DNA of 64,000 bases from Mayfieldus profundus. Its GTDB lineage: Bacteria > Actinomycetota > Thermoleophilia > Solirubrobacterales > 70-9. A program made the position numbers and the translations under genes. Below are positions 32,355-40,912 of this stretch, one piece after another (positions within the stretch are counted from its first letter, which is position 1; each line of letters opens with the position of its first letter). Below the pieces are notes generated by a model. It had not been told where the DNA came from and ran no database searches. It was given only the letters and a program-made list of their open reading frames with translations. The stretch is from the NCBI GenBank assembly GCA_038040325.1, contig JBBPIM010000009.1, forward strand, positions 7,531 through 71,530. The letters are read 5' to 3'.

Positions 32355-33872
32355 CTACTGCTCGCGCCTGTCGCGTCCGGGGCCGCCGCGCAGCGTGTCC
32401 TCGCCGGGCCCCCCGGTGAGCTGGTCGGGGCCGTTTCCTCCCTTCAGCAAGTCGTTGCCCTTGTCGCCGAACAACTTGTCGCGGCCGGGATTGCCGTAGA
32501 GCCTGTCGCCCGCCTTCCCGCCGACCAGGTTGTCGTTGCCCTTGCCGGCGGTCAGCCTGTCCCGGCCCGCACCGCCGTCGATCTTGTCCGCGCCGTTGCC
32601 GCCGCTTGCGACGTCGGCCCCGGCCTTGCCGAGGATCACATCGGCCGCGTCGCCGCCGGAGAAGGTGTCGTTGCCGTCCCCGCCGGTGAGGCGGTTGCGC
32701 CCCTCCCCGCCGCAGATCAGGTCCGCCCCGTCGCGGCCCTCGACGATGTCGTTGCCGTCCTGCGCGACGATCACGTCGCGGCCCGCCGTGCCGACGATCG
32801 TGTCGGTCTCGTCGGTGCCCACCATGGTCGCGTACTCGCCGCGACACTTCGGCGGCACCACCAGGAGGCCGACGGGGTCGACAAACAGACCCGGGGTGGA
32901 GCTGAAGTTGTTCGACAGCGCGATCTGTAGGCCGGTCTCCCGGTCGACCCGGATGACGCCGCCGCCGCCGCTGAATGCCGCGGGATCGGCGACCACGGCT
33001 GCGCCGTCCGCAGCGACGTCGATCCCGACAGGCTGCGAGAAGTAGCCGTCGACTGAGAGCGCGGCCCGCTGCCCGCTGAACCGGCTTGCCCGGATCACCC
33101 CCTTCGCGTCTGTCGTGCCGGAGTCGTTGGCGACCAGCAGGTTGCCGTTGGGCTCGGCCGCCAGGCCGTAGGGGTCCTCGAAGAGGTCAGCGCCGGAAAG
33201 GGCGTTGCTGGAGATCAGGAACTCCTGGCTTGTCTCGAGGTCCACCCCGACGACCGCGCCGGTCTGGTCGGCGCCGGGCGGGCCATTGAGGTCGGCCACG
33301 GCCAGGTCGCCGCCGGCCTCGATCGCGATCCCGTAGGGGTCGTCGAAGAGGTCGAGGTCGGAGTTGGCGTTGCTGACCACCGGGAATTGCCCGCCGGTCT
33401 CGCGGTTGACCCCGATCACGCCGCCGGGGCCGCTGTAGGCGTTCTGGTCGGCAACGTAGATCGCCCCGGTCGCCGAGACAGCGATCCCGCTGGGATCGGC
33501 GAACAGGTCGAGGACGGAGATCGCGTGGTTGGAGAGAGCGGTCTGGCGGCCGCTGTCAGGGTCCACGCTGATCACGCCACCCGACCCTCCGAACGCCTCG
33601 CGGTCGGCTACCAGCAGGCTGCCGTCGGAGTCAAGGGCGACTGCGGAGGGGTCGACGAAGAGGTCCTGGGGGGAGATCGCGTTGCTGGAGACGACCGACT
33701 GCTGGCCGGTTCCCGAATCGACCCGGATCAGAGCGCCCGCCCCCCCATCGGCATTGGAGTCGGCGACGATTACGTCACCAGGCTCGATTGCCGCCTGTGC
33801 GGGCACGGTGAACAGGAAGACCGCAATGACGGCCCCCGCAACGCTGCGCAGTGATGTGGTTGCTGCTCGCAC
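32355..33872 (-). CDS. Secreted beta-propeller/RTX-repeat protein, copy 2
   Basis: 505 residues from a GTG at 33872 with GGGAAG 11 nt upstream. Layout equals copy 1: signal peptide (ending VPAQAA), six propeller blades (GALIRVDSGTGQQSVVSSNA and so on), LVVPPKC hinge, then RTX-type repeats to the end (GGEGRNRLTGGDGNDTF, GGNGADKIDGGAGRDRL, KGGNGPDQLTGGPGEDTL). The start was placed here because the longer open frame upstream lies wholly opposite the P-type ATPase gene. Ribosome-site arrangement and ~45 bp of upstream sequence resemble those of copy 1, so the pair arose by duplication that included the promoter. Confidence 0.8.
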   Translation of the reverse strand: MRAATTSLRSVAGAVIAVFLFTVPAQAAIEPGDVIVADSNADGGAGALIRVDSGTGQQSVVSSNAISPQDLFVDPSAVALDSDGSLLVADREAFGGSGGVISVDPDSGRQTALSNHAISVLDLFADPSGIAVSATGAIYVADQNAYSGPGGVIGVNRETGGQFPVVSNANSDLDLFDDPYGIAIEAGGDLAVADLNGPPGADQTGAVVGVDLETSQEFLISSNALSGADLFEDPYGLAAEPNGNLLVANDSGTTDAKGVIRASRFSGQRAALSVDGYFSQPVGIDVAADGAAVVADPAAFSGGGGVIRVDRETGLQIALSNNFSSTPGLFVDPVGLLVVPPKCRGEYATMVGTDETDTIVGTAGRDVIVAQDGNDIVEGRDGADLICGGEGRNRLTGGDGNDTFSGGDAADVILGKAGADVASGGNGADKIDGGAGRDRLTAGKGNDNLVGGKAGDRLYGNPGRDKLFGDKGNDLLKGGNGPDQLTGGPGEDTLRGGPGRDRREQ

Positions 33873-33941
33873 CCTGGATTCTTCCCAACCCCCGAAGGCG
33901 GCGATGGTAGCGGCGCCCACGGCTTCGCTATAGATGGTCGA

Positions 33942-36437
33942 GTGAGCGCGGCCGCGATCGAGACAGGGCTGAGCAGCGCCGAGGCCGCCAAGCGCCTCAA
34001 CAAGCTCGGCCCGCCCCCGGAGACCTCGAGCCGCTCGATCTCGAGCATCATCGCCGGCAACGTCTTCACGCTGTTCAACGCGATCCTCGGCGTGTTCTTC
34101 GTGCTGGTGCTCTCGCTTGGCCTGTTCGCCGACGCGCTGTTCGGCCTGATCGCGATCGTCAACAGCTACATCGGGATCCGGCAGGAGCTGAAGGCGAAGG
34201 AGGTCCTGGACCAGCTCGCGATCGTGGTTGCGCCCCGGGCCAAGGCTGTCCGGGACGGGCAGGTGCAGGAGCTGCTCGCCGAGGAGGTGGTCCCCGGCGA
34301 TGTGGTCAGGATCGAGCCGGGCAACCAGCTGGTCGCCGATGGAGAGGTGATCAGCTCGCGCGGCTTGACCCTCGACGAGTCGGTTCTGACCGGCGAGGCC
34401 GACGGGGTTCGCAAAAGCCAGGGGGACCGCGCCCTTTCGGGCTCGTTCTGCATCGCCGGGTCCGGCTACTACGAGGTCGATGCTGTGCGCGAGCAGAGCT
34501 ACGCCGGCAGGCTGGCCGGCGAGGCCCGAGCCTTTCGCCACCCACCCTCGCCGCTGCAGCAGGAGGTCAATCGGGTGCTGGTGGCAACGACCTACCTGAT
34601 GATCCCGCTGGCGCTGGTCCTGATCCTCGCCCTCGCCGCCCGCGAGACCGACCTGCGCGAAGCGGCCCAGACGGCCACGGCAGGGCTGATCACCCTGATC
34701 CCGGAGGGCCTGGTGCTGCTGATGAGCGTGACGCTGGCGGTGGCGGCTGTGCGCCTGGCAAGGATGGACACCCTGATCCAGCAGATGAGCGCAACGGAGT
34801 CGCTGGCCGCAGTGGACACGATCTGCGTCGACAAGACGGGGACGCTGACCGACGGTGAGCTGGAGCTGGCGTCGGTGGAGGTCGCGGACCCTTCCAATCC
34901 GGCCGCCGCGCATCAGGCGCTGGCCCGCTTCGCCGCCAGCGCCGGAGACCGCAATCGCACCCTGCAGGCGATCGCCGACCGCTACCCCGGCAAGGCGGAG
35001 AGGGTCGTTGCCGAGGTCCCGTTCTCCTCGCAATGGAAGTGGAGCGGCGTCACTCTCGATGGAGGGCGGCCCGTCTCCTACGTGCTCGGAGGGCCCGACG
35101 TCCTGCAGCAGGCCGGGGCGATGGACCTGCCGCCGACCTTGGCCCACACGCTGGAGCAGCAGACGACCGCCGGCCGGCGCGTGGTCGTGTTCGGTGAGGC
35201 GACCGAGCCACTGCCCCGCGAGCCGAGCGCGTCGCCGCCGCCGCGGCTGACCGCGCTGGCTCTGGTCGTGCTCGAGGAGACGCTGCGCCCCGACGCCGCG
35301 GAGACGATCGCCTACATGCGCGAGCAGGAGATGGACCTGAAGCTGATCTCCGGCGACGCGCGTCCCACCGTGACCGCGGTCGCCTACGCGGTGGGGGTGC
35401 CGCGCGAGGCGGGCGTGGTCGAGGGCCCGCAGCTGCCCGAGGACGAGCGTGCCCTGGCGCAGGTGGCAGAGGAGAACACGATCTTCTGCCGCATCAAGCC
35501 GGAGCAGAAGAAGGCGCTCGTGGGGGCGCTCTCGGCATCGGGGCGCTTCACCGCGATGATCGGCGACGGCGTCAACGACGTGCCGGCGATGAAGCGCGCC
35601 CGGCTCGCGGTCGGAATGGGCTCGGGCACGCAGGTGACCAAGGGCGTCGCCGACATCGTGCTGCTCAAGGACCAGTTCTCGCGGCTGCCGCAGGCCGTGA
35701 ACGAGGGGCGCCGCATCGCCCGCAACATCCACCGTCTCGGCCGCCTCTATCTGACCAAGACGGTGTACGCGGCAGCTCTGATCGTGCTCGTCGCCGTGCC
35801 CGGGTTCGCGTTCCCCTTCCTGCCCCGCCATCTCACGCTGGCGGCGTTCCTGACCATCGGCATTCCCTCCTTCGTGCTGGCCCTGGCGCCCTCCGACGGG
35901 CCGCTTTACAGAGGGCGGCTGCTGCGCTCCCTGGCCGCCTTCGCCGTCCCCGCCGGGCTGGCGATCGCGTTCGCCTCGATCCTCTCCTTCTTCCTTGTCG
36001 ACAGCGTGTTCGGCGGCTCGCTCGAGGACGGGCGAACGGCGGCGACCACGACGCTGATCGTGCTCGGGCTCAGCTTCGTGCTGCTGCTCGAGCGCGGCCC
36101 GGGCCGCGAGCACATCGCGATCCAGAGCTACATGCTGGCGCTGGTCGCAGGTCTCGGCGCGCTGTTCGCGCTGGGGCTGGCGGCAGGCCCGGTACGCGAC
36201 TTCTTCGAGATGACCCTGCTCAGCGCCGGCCAGTGGTTCCTGGCGCTGCTCTCGGCGGCGGCGGGGCTGATCATCGCCAGCGTGATCTGGCGGCTGCCGT
36301 ACATCCAGGCATTGGAGGGCCCAGGTGCGGGCGGCGGCAAGACCGAGCCCGAGCCGACCCACCACCGAATCGCTCCCGCCTCCCGGTCCACGGGGGCAGC
36401 CCGGACCGCGGTACGGGCGCTGCGCCGGGGTCGCTAG
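33942..36437 (+). CDS. P-type cation-transporting ATPase (CtpE-like)
   Basis: 831 residues from GTG. Actuator domain with LTLDESVLTGEAD (TGE loop), phosphorylation site ICVDKTGTLTDGE, hinge MIGDGVNDVPAMKRA, and eight to ten membrane helices. The M4 motif is LIPEGLVLL, as in calcium pumps and in mycobacterial CtpE, whose N-terminal NVFTLFNAILGV and FGLIAIVNSYIGIRQELKAKEVLDQLAI sections are also closely similar in form. CtpE is implicated in calcium uptake, so calcium is the likely ion, which would suit the adjacent RTX (calcium-binding) proteins; this is inference. The nucleotide-binding domain is short. The gene diverges from RTX copy 2 across 69 bp. Confidence 0.85.
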   Translation: MSAAAIETGLSSAEAAKRLNKLGPPPETSSRSISSIIAGNVFTLFNAILGVFFVLVLSLGLFADALFGLIAIVNSYIGIRQELKAKEVLDQLAIVVAPRAKAVRDGQVQELLAEEVVPGDVVRIEPGNQLVADGEVISSRGLTLDESVLTGEADGVRKSQGDRALSGSFCIAGSGYYEVDAVREQSYAGRLAGEARAFRHPPSPLQQEVNRVLVATTYLMIPLALVLILALAARETDLREAAQTATAGLITLIPEGLVLLMSVTLAVAAVRLARMDTLIQQMSATESLAAVDTICVDKTGTLTDGELELASVEVADPSNPAAAHQALARFAASAGDRNRTLQAIADRYPGKAERVVAEVPFSSQWKWSGVTLDGGRPVSYVLGGPDVLQQAGAMDLPPTLAHTLEQQTTAGRRVVVFGEATEPLPREPSASPPPRLTALALVVLEETLRPDAAETIAYMREQEMDLKLISGDARPTVTAVAYAVGVPREAGVVEGPQLPEDERALAQVAEENTIFCRIKPEQKKALVGALSASGRFTAMIGDGVNDVPAMKRARLAVGMGSGTQVTKGVADIVLLKDQFSRLPQAVNEGRRIARNIHRLGRLYLTKTVYAAALIVLVAVPGFAFPFLPRHLTLAAFLTIGIPSFVLALAPSDGPLYRGRLLRSLAAFAVPAGLAIAFASILSFFLVDSVFGGSLEDGRTAATTTLIVLGLSFVLLLERGPGREHIAIQSYMLALVAGLGALFALGLAAGPVRDFFEMTLLSAGQWFLALLSAAAGLIIASVIWRLPYIQALEGPGAGGGKTEPEPTHHRIAPASRSTGAARTAVRALRRGR

Positions 36438-36925
36438 CGGGCGGGCTCGCCAGCCGGGTCCGACTCGGCTTCGCCGCCGATTCGCTCCAGCAGCCCGGCC
36501 AGCGTCTTCGCCTCCTCGTCGGACATCGCTCCCGCGAAGCCGGCCCCCAGCTCGCCCTCGTAGATGGGGGACATCTCGCGCAGCGTCCTCTCTCCGGCCT
36601 CGGTAAGGATCACGAGCAGGCCGCGGCGGTCGGTGTCGCAGGCGCGGCGCTCGACCAGGCCTGCGTCCTCGATGCGGTCGAGCAGGCGGGTCATGCCACT
36701 GCGGCTGATCGTCACGCCGCAGCCGAGGTCACGGGGGCGCATCGCGTGCTGCGGCGCGTCGTCCAGCGCCCGCAGCACGTCGTACCAGCTGAGCGGGGGA
36801 AGGTCCGCCTCCGCAAACGCGACGGTCAAGCGCGCGACCTGCGCGGCGTGGGCACTCAGCAGCGCCCGCCAGGCGGCGATCCGCTGCTCAGAGATCTCAT
36901 CTTTCTGGGCCGTGTCCGAGGGCAT
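36434..36925 (-). CDS. MarR-family transcriptional regulator
   Basis: 163 residues. The winged-helix domain spans about 40-125: LSWYDVLRALDDAP, the recognition helix TISRSGMTRLLDRIEDAGLV and the wing ERRACDTDRRGLLVILTEAG, all typical of MarR. Flanking helices provide dimerisation. It is divergent from the yceI/FMN-reductase pair, and two palindromes built on GTTG/CAAC lie between them, so it probably represses that pair and itself. Ligand unknown; there is a single cysteine near the recognition helix (DLGCGVTIS) and another in the wing (RACDTD), leaving room for oxidant sensing. Its stop shares a CTAG with the ATPase gene. Confidence 0.88.
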   Translation of the reverse strand: MPSDTAQKDEISEQRIAAWRALLSAHAAQVARLTVAFAEADLPPLSWYDVLRALDDAPQHAMRPRDLGCGVTISRSGMTRLLDRIEDAGLVERRACDTDRRGLLVILTEAGERTLREMSPIYEGELGAGFAGAMSDEEAKTLAGLLERIGGEAESDPAGEPAR

Positions 36926-36946
36926 GGCTTCATTGTATCGGCAATT

Positions 36947-36960
36947 GTTGATATCTCAAC
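36947..36960. promoter_or_regulatory. Palindromic operator 1 in the marR-yceI intergenic region
   Basis: GTTGATATCTCAAC, a 5-4-5 palindrome 22 bp from the marR start. It overlaps TTGATA, a possible -35 box for yceI (TACCGT at 36970-36975 as -10). Confidence 0.6.
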
Positions 36961-36984
36961 TAAACCTGCTACCGTGGTGCGTGT

Positions 36985-37004
36985 GTTGTTGCCTAATCAA
37001 CAAC
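36985..37004. promoter_or_regulatory. Palindromic operator 2 in the marR-yceI intergenic region
   Basis: GTTGTTGCCTAATCAACAAC, perfect 7-bp arms around 6 bp, 41 bp before the yceI start. Shares the GTTG/CAAC half-site with operator 1, as expected for two MarR dimers. Confidence 0.65.
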
Positions 37005-37045
37005 TGCAGTCTCAACAAAGCGATACTGGACCAAGGAGGCACCAA

Positions 37046-37606
37046 ATGAGCACAGCAACGGCAGCCAGGCAGACCGCCCTCCCGGTCGGAACCTGGGAGA
37101 TCGACCCGATCCACTCGAACCTCGGATTCGAGGTAAAGCACTTCGGAATCTCGACTTTCCGCGGCCGCTTCACCGGCTTCGAGGGAACGATCGAGACCGG
37201 CGACGAAGGCCTCGCCCGCGTCGAGGGCTCAATCGACATCGCCAGCGTCGATGTCCAAGACGAGAAGCTGGCAGGACATCTGGCCAGCGAGGACTTCTTC
37301 GACGCCGAGCATCACCCGAAGGCGCACTTCGTCTCGACCTCGATCGAGCGCTCGGACGACGGCTACCGCCTGGTCGGCGACCTGACCCTGCGCGGCCAGA
37401 CCCGGCCGGTCGAGCTCGACGTGCGGATCGAGGGCATTGGAGTCGATCCGTATGGAAACGATCGCATCAGTCTCAGTGCGACTGGCGAGATCGACCGCAC
37501 CGACTACCGGATCGACTGGAACAGCACGCTGGACAACGGCGCCGCCGTGGTCGGCGAGAGGGTCGGCCTCGTCATCACCGCCGAGGCAGTTCGAAAGGAG
37601 GCATGA
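37046..37606 (+). CDS. YceI-family lipid/isoprenoid-binding protein
   Basis: 186 residues, a complete YceI lipocalin-like barrel: WEIDPIHSNLGFEVKHFGISTFRGRF at the start, IASVDVQDEKLAGHLASEDFFDAEHHPKAHF in the middle and VGDLTLRGQTRPVELDVRI, which are the family hallmarks. YceI proteins bind polyisoprenoids or other amphiphiles. There is no signal peptide, so this copy is cytoplasmic. AAGGAGG lies 8 nt before the ATG. The next gene overlaps by 4 bp, and a MarR regulator is divergent. In several bacteria such units respond to oxidants or quinones, which fits the FMN reductase partner. Confidence 0.92.
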   Translation: MSTATAARQTALPVGTWEIDPIHSNLGFEVKHFGISTFRGRFTGFEGTIETGDEGLARVEGSIDIASVDVQDEKLAGHLASEDFFDAEHHPKAHFVSTSIERSDDGYRLVGDLTLRGQTRPVELDVRIEGIGVDPYGNDRISLSATGEIDRTDYRIDWNSTLDNGAAVVGERVGLVITAEAVRKEA

Positions 37607-38169
37607 CGATGAGGGTCCTGGCCATCCCCGGGAGCCTTCGCCACGGCTCCTACAGCCGCGGGCTCCTGCGCGCCGCGCAGGAGCTCGCCCCGTACGGGGT
37701 CGAAGTGGAGATCTACGACGGGCTGGCAGAACTCCCGATCTACAACGAGGACCTCGAAAGTGCGGTTCCGACCCCGGTCGAGGACCTTCGCACGCGGATC
37801 TCGGCGGCCGACGCGCTGCTGATCGCCACCCCCGAATACAACGCCTCGATCCCCGGGGGGCTGAAGAACGCCGTTGATTGGGCCTCGCGGCCGCGCGAGT
37901 CGGCCTCGCTGGCCGGCAAGCCGGTCGCCGTCGTCTCGTCGAGCCCCTCCCCGTTCGGCGGCACCTGGGCGGGCGAGCAGCTGCGCCGCTCGCTCGCGAT
38001 TGCGGGAGCACGGGTGCTCGACCGGGAGCTGGCTATCGGCAAGGTCGTGGAGCTGTTCGACGGAGGCGAGCTGGCCGATGAGGCGACCCGGCGCGAGCTC
38101 GCCGAGCTGGTCGACGACCTCGTCGAGCTGGCCAGCGAGGCGCAGGCAGCCGAAGCGCTCGCCGCCTGA
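37603..38169 (+). CDS. NADPH-dependent FMN reductase / quinone reductase
   Basis: 188 residues of the flavodoxin-like NADPH:FMN/quinone/chromate reductase family. FMN phosphate loop AIPGSLRHGSYSRGLLRAA at residues 6-25, and the signature LIATPEYNASIPGGLKNAVDWASRP near 75-98, followed by GKPVAVVSSSPSPFGGTWAGEQLR. It should reduce quinones, azo dyes or chromate with two electrons using FMN. The start overlaps the yceI stop in ATGA; an ATG two codons later (MRVLAIP) is an alternative. Co-regulated with yceI, probably by the divergent MarR. Confidence 0.92.
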   Translation: MTMRVLAIPGSLRHGSYSRGLLRAAQELAPYGVEVEIYDGLAELPIYNEDLESAVPTPVEDLRTRISAADALLIATPEYNASIPGGLKNAVDWASRPRESASLAGKPVAVVSSSPSPFGGTWAGEQLRRSLAIAGARVLDRELAIGKVVELFDGGELADEATRRELAELVDDLVELASEAQAAEALAA

Positions 38170-38198
38170 GCACGGCGCCGACGCGCCAGCGGACCTTC

Positions 38199-38633
38199 TC
38201 AGGCGCCTTCGGGCGCGATCACAAACTGGGTCAATGTGAACAACGCCATCCGGCGGTCGCCGCGATGGATGTCCACCACCCAGACCTGGGTGCGGCGGCC
38301 GATGTGGCGCGGCTCGGCGGTGGCGACCAGCTCATCGCCCTCGCGCCCGGCCGAGAACACGTTGAGCTTCAGCTCCACGGTCGTGAAGTCGTAGCCGACC
38401 GGCAGGTTGCGGAAGGTCCCCCAGGCCGCGACGCTGTCGGCAAGCGCCACCCAGACCCCGCCGTGTACGAAACCGCCGGGGTGAAGGTGGCGGCGGTCGA
38501 CGACGATGCTCCCGCGGGCGCGGTCCTCCGAGATCTCCAGCGGCTCGATGCCGACGTCACCTGGGAAGGTCCCCTGGATCCGCTCGCGGATCGAGTCGGG
38601 CGTGATGTGCGGATTGTTGCCGAGCTCTGCCAC
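38199..38633 (-). CDS. PaaI/HGG-type hotdog thioesterase
   Basis: 144 residues, a single hotdog domain. The active-site segment is HLHPGGFVHGGVWVALADSVAAWGTF, with the HGG motif and catalytic Asp typical of PaaI-like acyl-CoA thioesterases. TTVELKLNVFSAGREGDELVATAEPRHIGRRT forms the central strand and the CoA-side strand. It would hydrolyse an aromatic or medium-chain acyl-CoA. It is convergent with the FMN reductase gene (30 bp apart) and heads a minus-strand pair with the downstream-oriented crotonase at 38670-39629. Confidence 0.88.
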   Translation of the reverse strand: MAELGNNPHITPDSIRERIQGTFPGDVGIEPLEISEDRARGSIVVDRRHLHPGGFVHGGVWVALADSVAAWGTFRNLPVGYDFTTVELKLNVFSAGREGDELVATAEPRHIGRRTQVWVVDIHRGDRRMALFTLTQFVIAPEGA

Positions 38634-38669
38634 GGCGCGGCAGCGTATCTGCGCCGGCCGCGCGGGGGG

Positions 38670-39629
38670 CTAGCCCGGGACCCCGAAGCCCCCGAGGCCG
38701 AAGTCGCCGAACGGCTCGTCGCGCTCGCGCACCGCCTCCTTGAAGCCGGACTCGGCGGCGCGGCGGACGAACGCGTGGCCCTCCTCGGTGTGACGGGTGA
38801 TGCCGTCGAAGAAGGTGCCCAGAAGCTGGGTCGCGTGCAGGCCCTGAGCGTAGGCGACCTGGTTGGTGAGCAGCTTCATCATCACCAGCTGGTTGATCGG
38901 CAGGCGGGCGACCCGCTCCAGCAGCGCCTCGAAGCGCTCATCGAGGCGATCGGCCGGCGCGGCCTCCGTTGCAAGCCCCCACTCGGCGGCCTCGGCGCCG
39001 GTCAGCGAATCGCCGGTCAGCAGCAGCCGCTTGGCCCGCATGATCCCGATCCGGTGCGCCCAGAGCGCGGTCGTGGGCGAGCCCCAGACGCGGGCCGGCG
39101 GATAGCCGATCTTGGCGTCGTCGGCGATCACGATCAGGTCCGAGCACAGCACCATGTCGGTCCCCCCGGCGATGCAGAACCCCTGCACCTTGCAGAGCAC
39201 CGGTTTTTCGGAGTGGAACAGGCTCATGAACCCGCGCACGTTTCGCCACATCATCTGGAAGTCGGTGACCGGGTCCCAGTTGCTCTCGGGGGCGTGGTTG
39301 CGGGCGATCACCTGCGGGTCGAGCGGCGACCCCGGGGGAACCTCTGCGTCACCCCCGCCGGCGTCCGATCCTTCCATCCGCGCCTCGGCGCCCATCGCCT
39401 CCATCCCGGCCTCTGCGGAGCCGACCAGGTCATAGCCGCCGCAGAAGCCGTTGCCGTTTCCCGCCAGCGCGATCACGTGCACCGCGGGGTCGAGGTTGGC
39501 CCGCTCGACGCAGGCGGCGATCTCGCGCGGCATCTCGAGGGTGATCGCGTTGCCGCGCTCGGGGCGGTTGAGGGTGATGCGGGCGACCCGCCCGTCCGCC
39601 TCGTAGGTGACCGTGCTCAGCTCGTCCAC
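38670..39629 (-). CDS. Enoyl-CoA hydratase/isomerase (crotonase), long form
   Basis: 319 residues from a GTG at 39629 with GAGAGGAG 7-14 nt upstream; longer open frame upstream overlaps the divergent lhgO start and is not used. Crotonase features: ITLNRPERGNAITLEMPREI, the oxyanion loop IALAGNGNGFCGGYDLVG, and KPVLCKVQGFCIAGGTDMVLCSDLIVIADDAKIGYP. The second conserved glutamate of true hydratases is replaced in ARVWGSPT, so it may be an isomerase or specialised hydratase. There is an insertion of ~45 residues after YDLVG (AEAGMEAMGAEARMEGSDAG...) with little predicted structure. Acts on acyl-CoA intermediates; the exact reaction is open. Confidence 0.86.
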   Translation of the reverse strand: MDELSTVTYEADGRVARITLNRPERGNAITLEMPREIAACVERANLDPAVHVIALAGNGNGFCGGYDLVGSAEAGMEAMGAEARMEGSDAGGGDAEVPPGSPLDPQVIARNHAPESNWDPVTDFQMMWRNVRGFMSLFHSEKPVLCKVQGFCIAGGTDMVLCSDLIVIADDAKIGYPPARVWGSPTTALWAHRIGIMRAKRLLLTGDSLTGAEAAEWGLATEAAPADRLDERFEALLERVARLPINQLVMMKLLTNQVAYAQGLHATQLLGTFFDGITRHTEEGHAFVRRAAESGFKEAVRERDEPFGDFGLGGFGVPG

Positions 39630-39663
39630 GACCTGCTCCTCTCGAAAAAATAGGCTGGAGCGC

Positions 39664-40887
39664 GTGACGCTAACGGCCGAGCCGCCTCCCGCGGAGTCCG
39701 AGCTGGTCGTGGTCGGGGCCGGGATCCTCGGACTGGCCACCGCCCGTGAGCTGCTGCGCCGCCGGCCCGGTGCATCGCTGGCCGTTCTCGAGGCCGAGCA
39801 GGAGATCGCCGCCCACCAGACCGGCCACACCAGCGGGGTGATCCACGCCGGCATCTACTACGAGCCGGGCTCGCTGAAGGCGCGGCTCTGTGTGGAGGGC
39901 GCCCGGGCCCTGTACGGGTACTGCGAGGAGCGCGAGATCCCGGTCAACCGCAACGGCAAGCTGATCGTCGCCACGGAGGAGGCGGAGCTGCAGCGGCTTG
40001 ACGAGCTGGAGCGGCGCGGTCACGAGAACGACGTGCCGGGACTGCGGCGGGTTGCGCCCGACGAGATCGCTGAGATCGAGCCGCACGTGAAGGGAATCGC
40101 GGCGCTGCACTCGGCGGCCACAGGGGTCGTCGACTTCGCGGAGGTCGCTCGCGGCCTTGGTGCGGACGTCGGCGGTGGCGGCGGATCAATCCATTGCGGC
40201 TGTGCGGTCCAATCGGTCGCCGTGGAGGCCGGGGCGCTATTGATCGGACACCGGCACGGGCACACCCGCACCCGCGCCGCGGTGTTCTGCGCCGGACTTT
40301 GGTCGGACCGGCTCGCGGTCGCCGCGGGGGCGCCGCAGGACCCTCGCATCGTCCCGATTCGGGGCGGCTATCTGCGGCTGAAGCCGGCGCGGCGCGAGCT
40401 GGTTTGCGCCAGCGTCTACCCCGTACCGGATCCCGAGCTTCCGTTCCTCGGCCCCCACCTCACCCGCGGAATCGACAGCGAGGTGCTGATCGGCCCCACG
40501 GCGCTGATCGCTCCCGCCCGCGACGCCTACCGCCTGCGACGGATGCGGCCCCGCGACATCGGCGCTGCTCTGGCCTGGCCGGGAACCTGGCGCCTCGCGG
40601 CCCGCCACTGGCGCACCGGCCTGGCCGAGATCCGCCGTGCAGCGAGCCAGCGTTCGTTCGTCGCCGAGGCTGCCCGCTACGTCCCCGAATTGGAGGCCGC
40701 CGACGTCGACCGCGGTCCGGCCGGGGTGCGGGCTCAGGCGCTCAGCCGTGACGGGCGCCTCGTCGACGACTTCGTCATTCACCGCACCGAGCGCGCGGTC
40801 CACGTCCGCAACGCCCCCTCCCCCGCCGCGACCTCGTCGCTGGCGCTTGCGAGGCTGATCGCCGACCAGCTCGGCGACCTGGGATAG
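39664..40887 (+). CDS. lhgO: L-2-hydroxyglutarate oxidase (LhgO-like FAD enzyme)
   Basis: 407 residues from GTG 39664. FAD loop ELVVVGAGILGLATARELLRR near residue 10-30, then ASLAVLEAEQEIAAHQTGHTSGVIHAGIYYEPGSLKA, the signature of the L-2-hydroxyglutarate dehydrogenase branch of the DAO family (QTGHNSGVIH(A/S)GIYY). Later SVYPVPDPELPFLGPHLTRGIDSEVLIGP also matches LhgO. It oxidises L-2-hydroxyglutarate to 2-oxoglutarate, either repairing a metabolic side product or as part of glutarate breakdown. It diverges from the crotonase gene with 34 bp between the starts, and precedes an acyl-CoA dehydrogenase, which would fit glutarate or lysine catabolism. Confidence 0.9.
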   Translation: MTLTAEPPPAESELVVVGAGILGLATARELLRRRPGASLAVLEAEQEIAAHQTGHTSGVIHAGIYYEPGSLKARLCVEGARALYGYCEEREIPVNRNGKLIVATEEAELQRLDELERRGHENDVPGLRRVAPDEIAEIEPHVKGIAALHSAATGVVDFAEVARGLGADVGGGGGSIHCGCAVQSVAVEAGALLIGHRHGHTRTRAAVFCAGLWSDRLAVAAGAPQDPRIVPIRGGYLRLKPARRELVCASVYPVPDPELPFLGPHLTRGIDSEVLIGPTALIAPARDAYRLRRMRPRDIGAALAWPGTWRLAARHWRTGLAEIRRAASQRSFVAEAARYVPELEAADVDRGPAGVRAQALSRDGRLVDDFVIHRTERAVHVRNAPSPAATSSLALARLIADQLGDLG

Positions 40888-40912
40888 GCTCGCGCTGGGA
40901 AGAGCCGTTTCG

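Noticed and set aside
33900..36365. Very long open frame on the minus strand running through the P-type ATPase gene
   Set aside because: It is the antisense frame of a clearly conserved ATPase; its translation is Arg/His/Gln-rich without any motif. Only its last part (from 33872 down) is a real gene.
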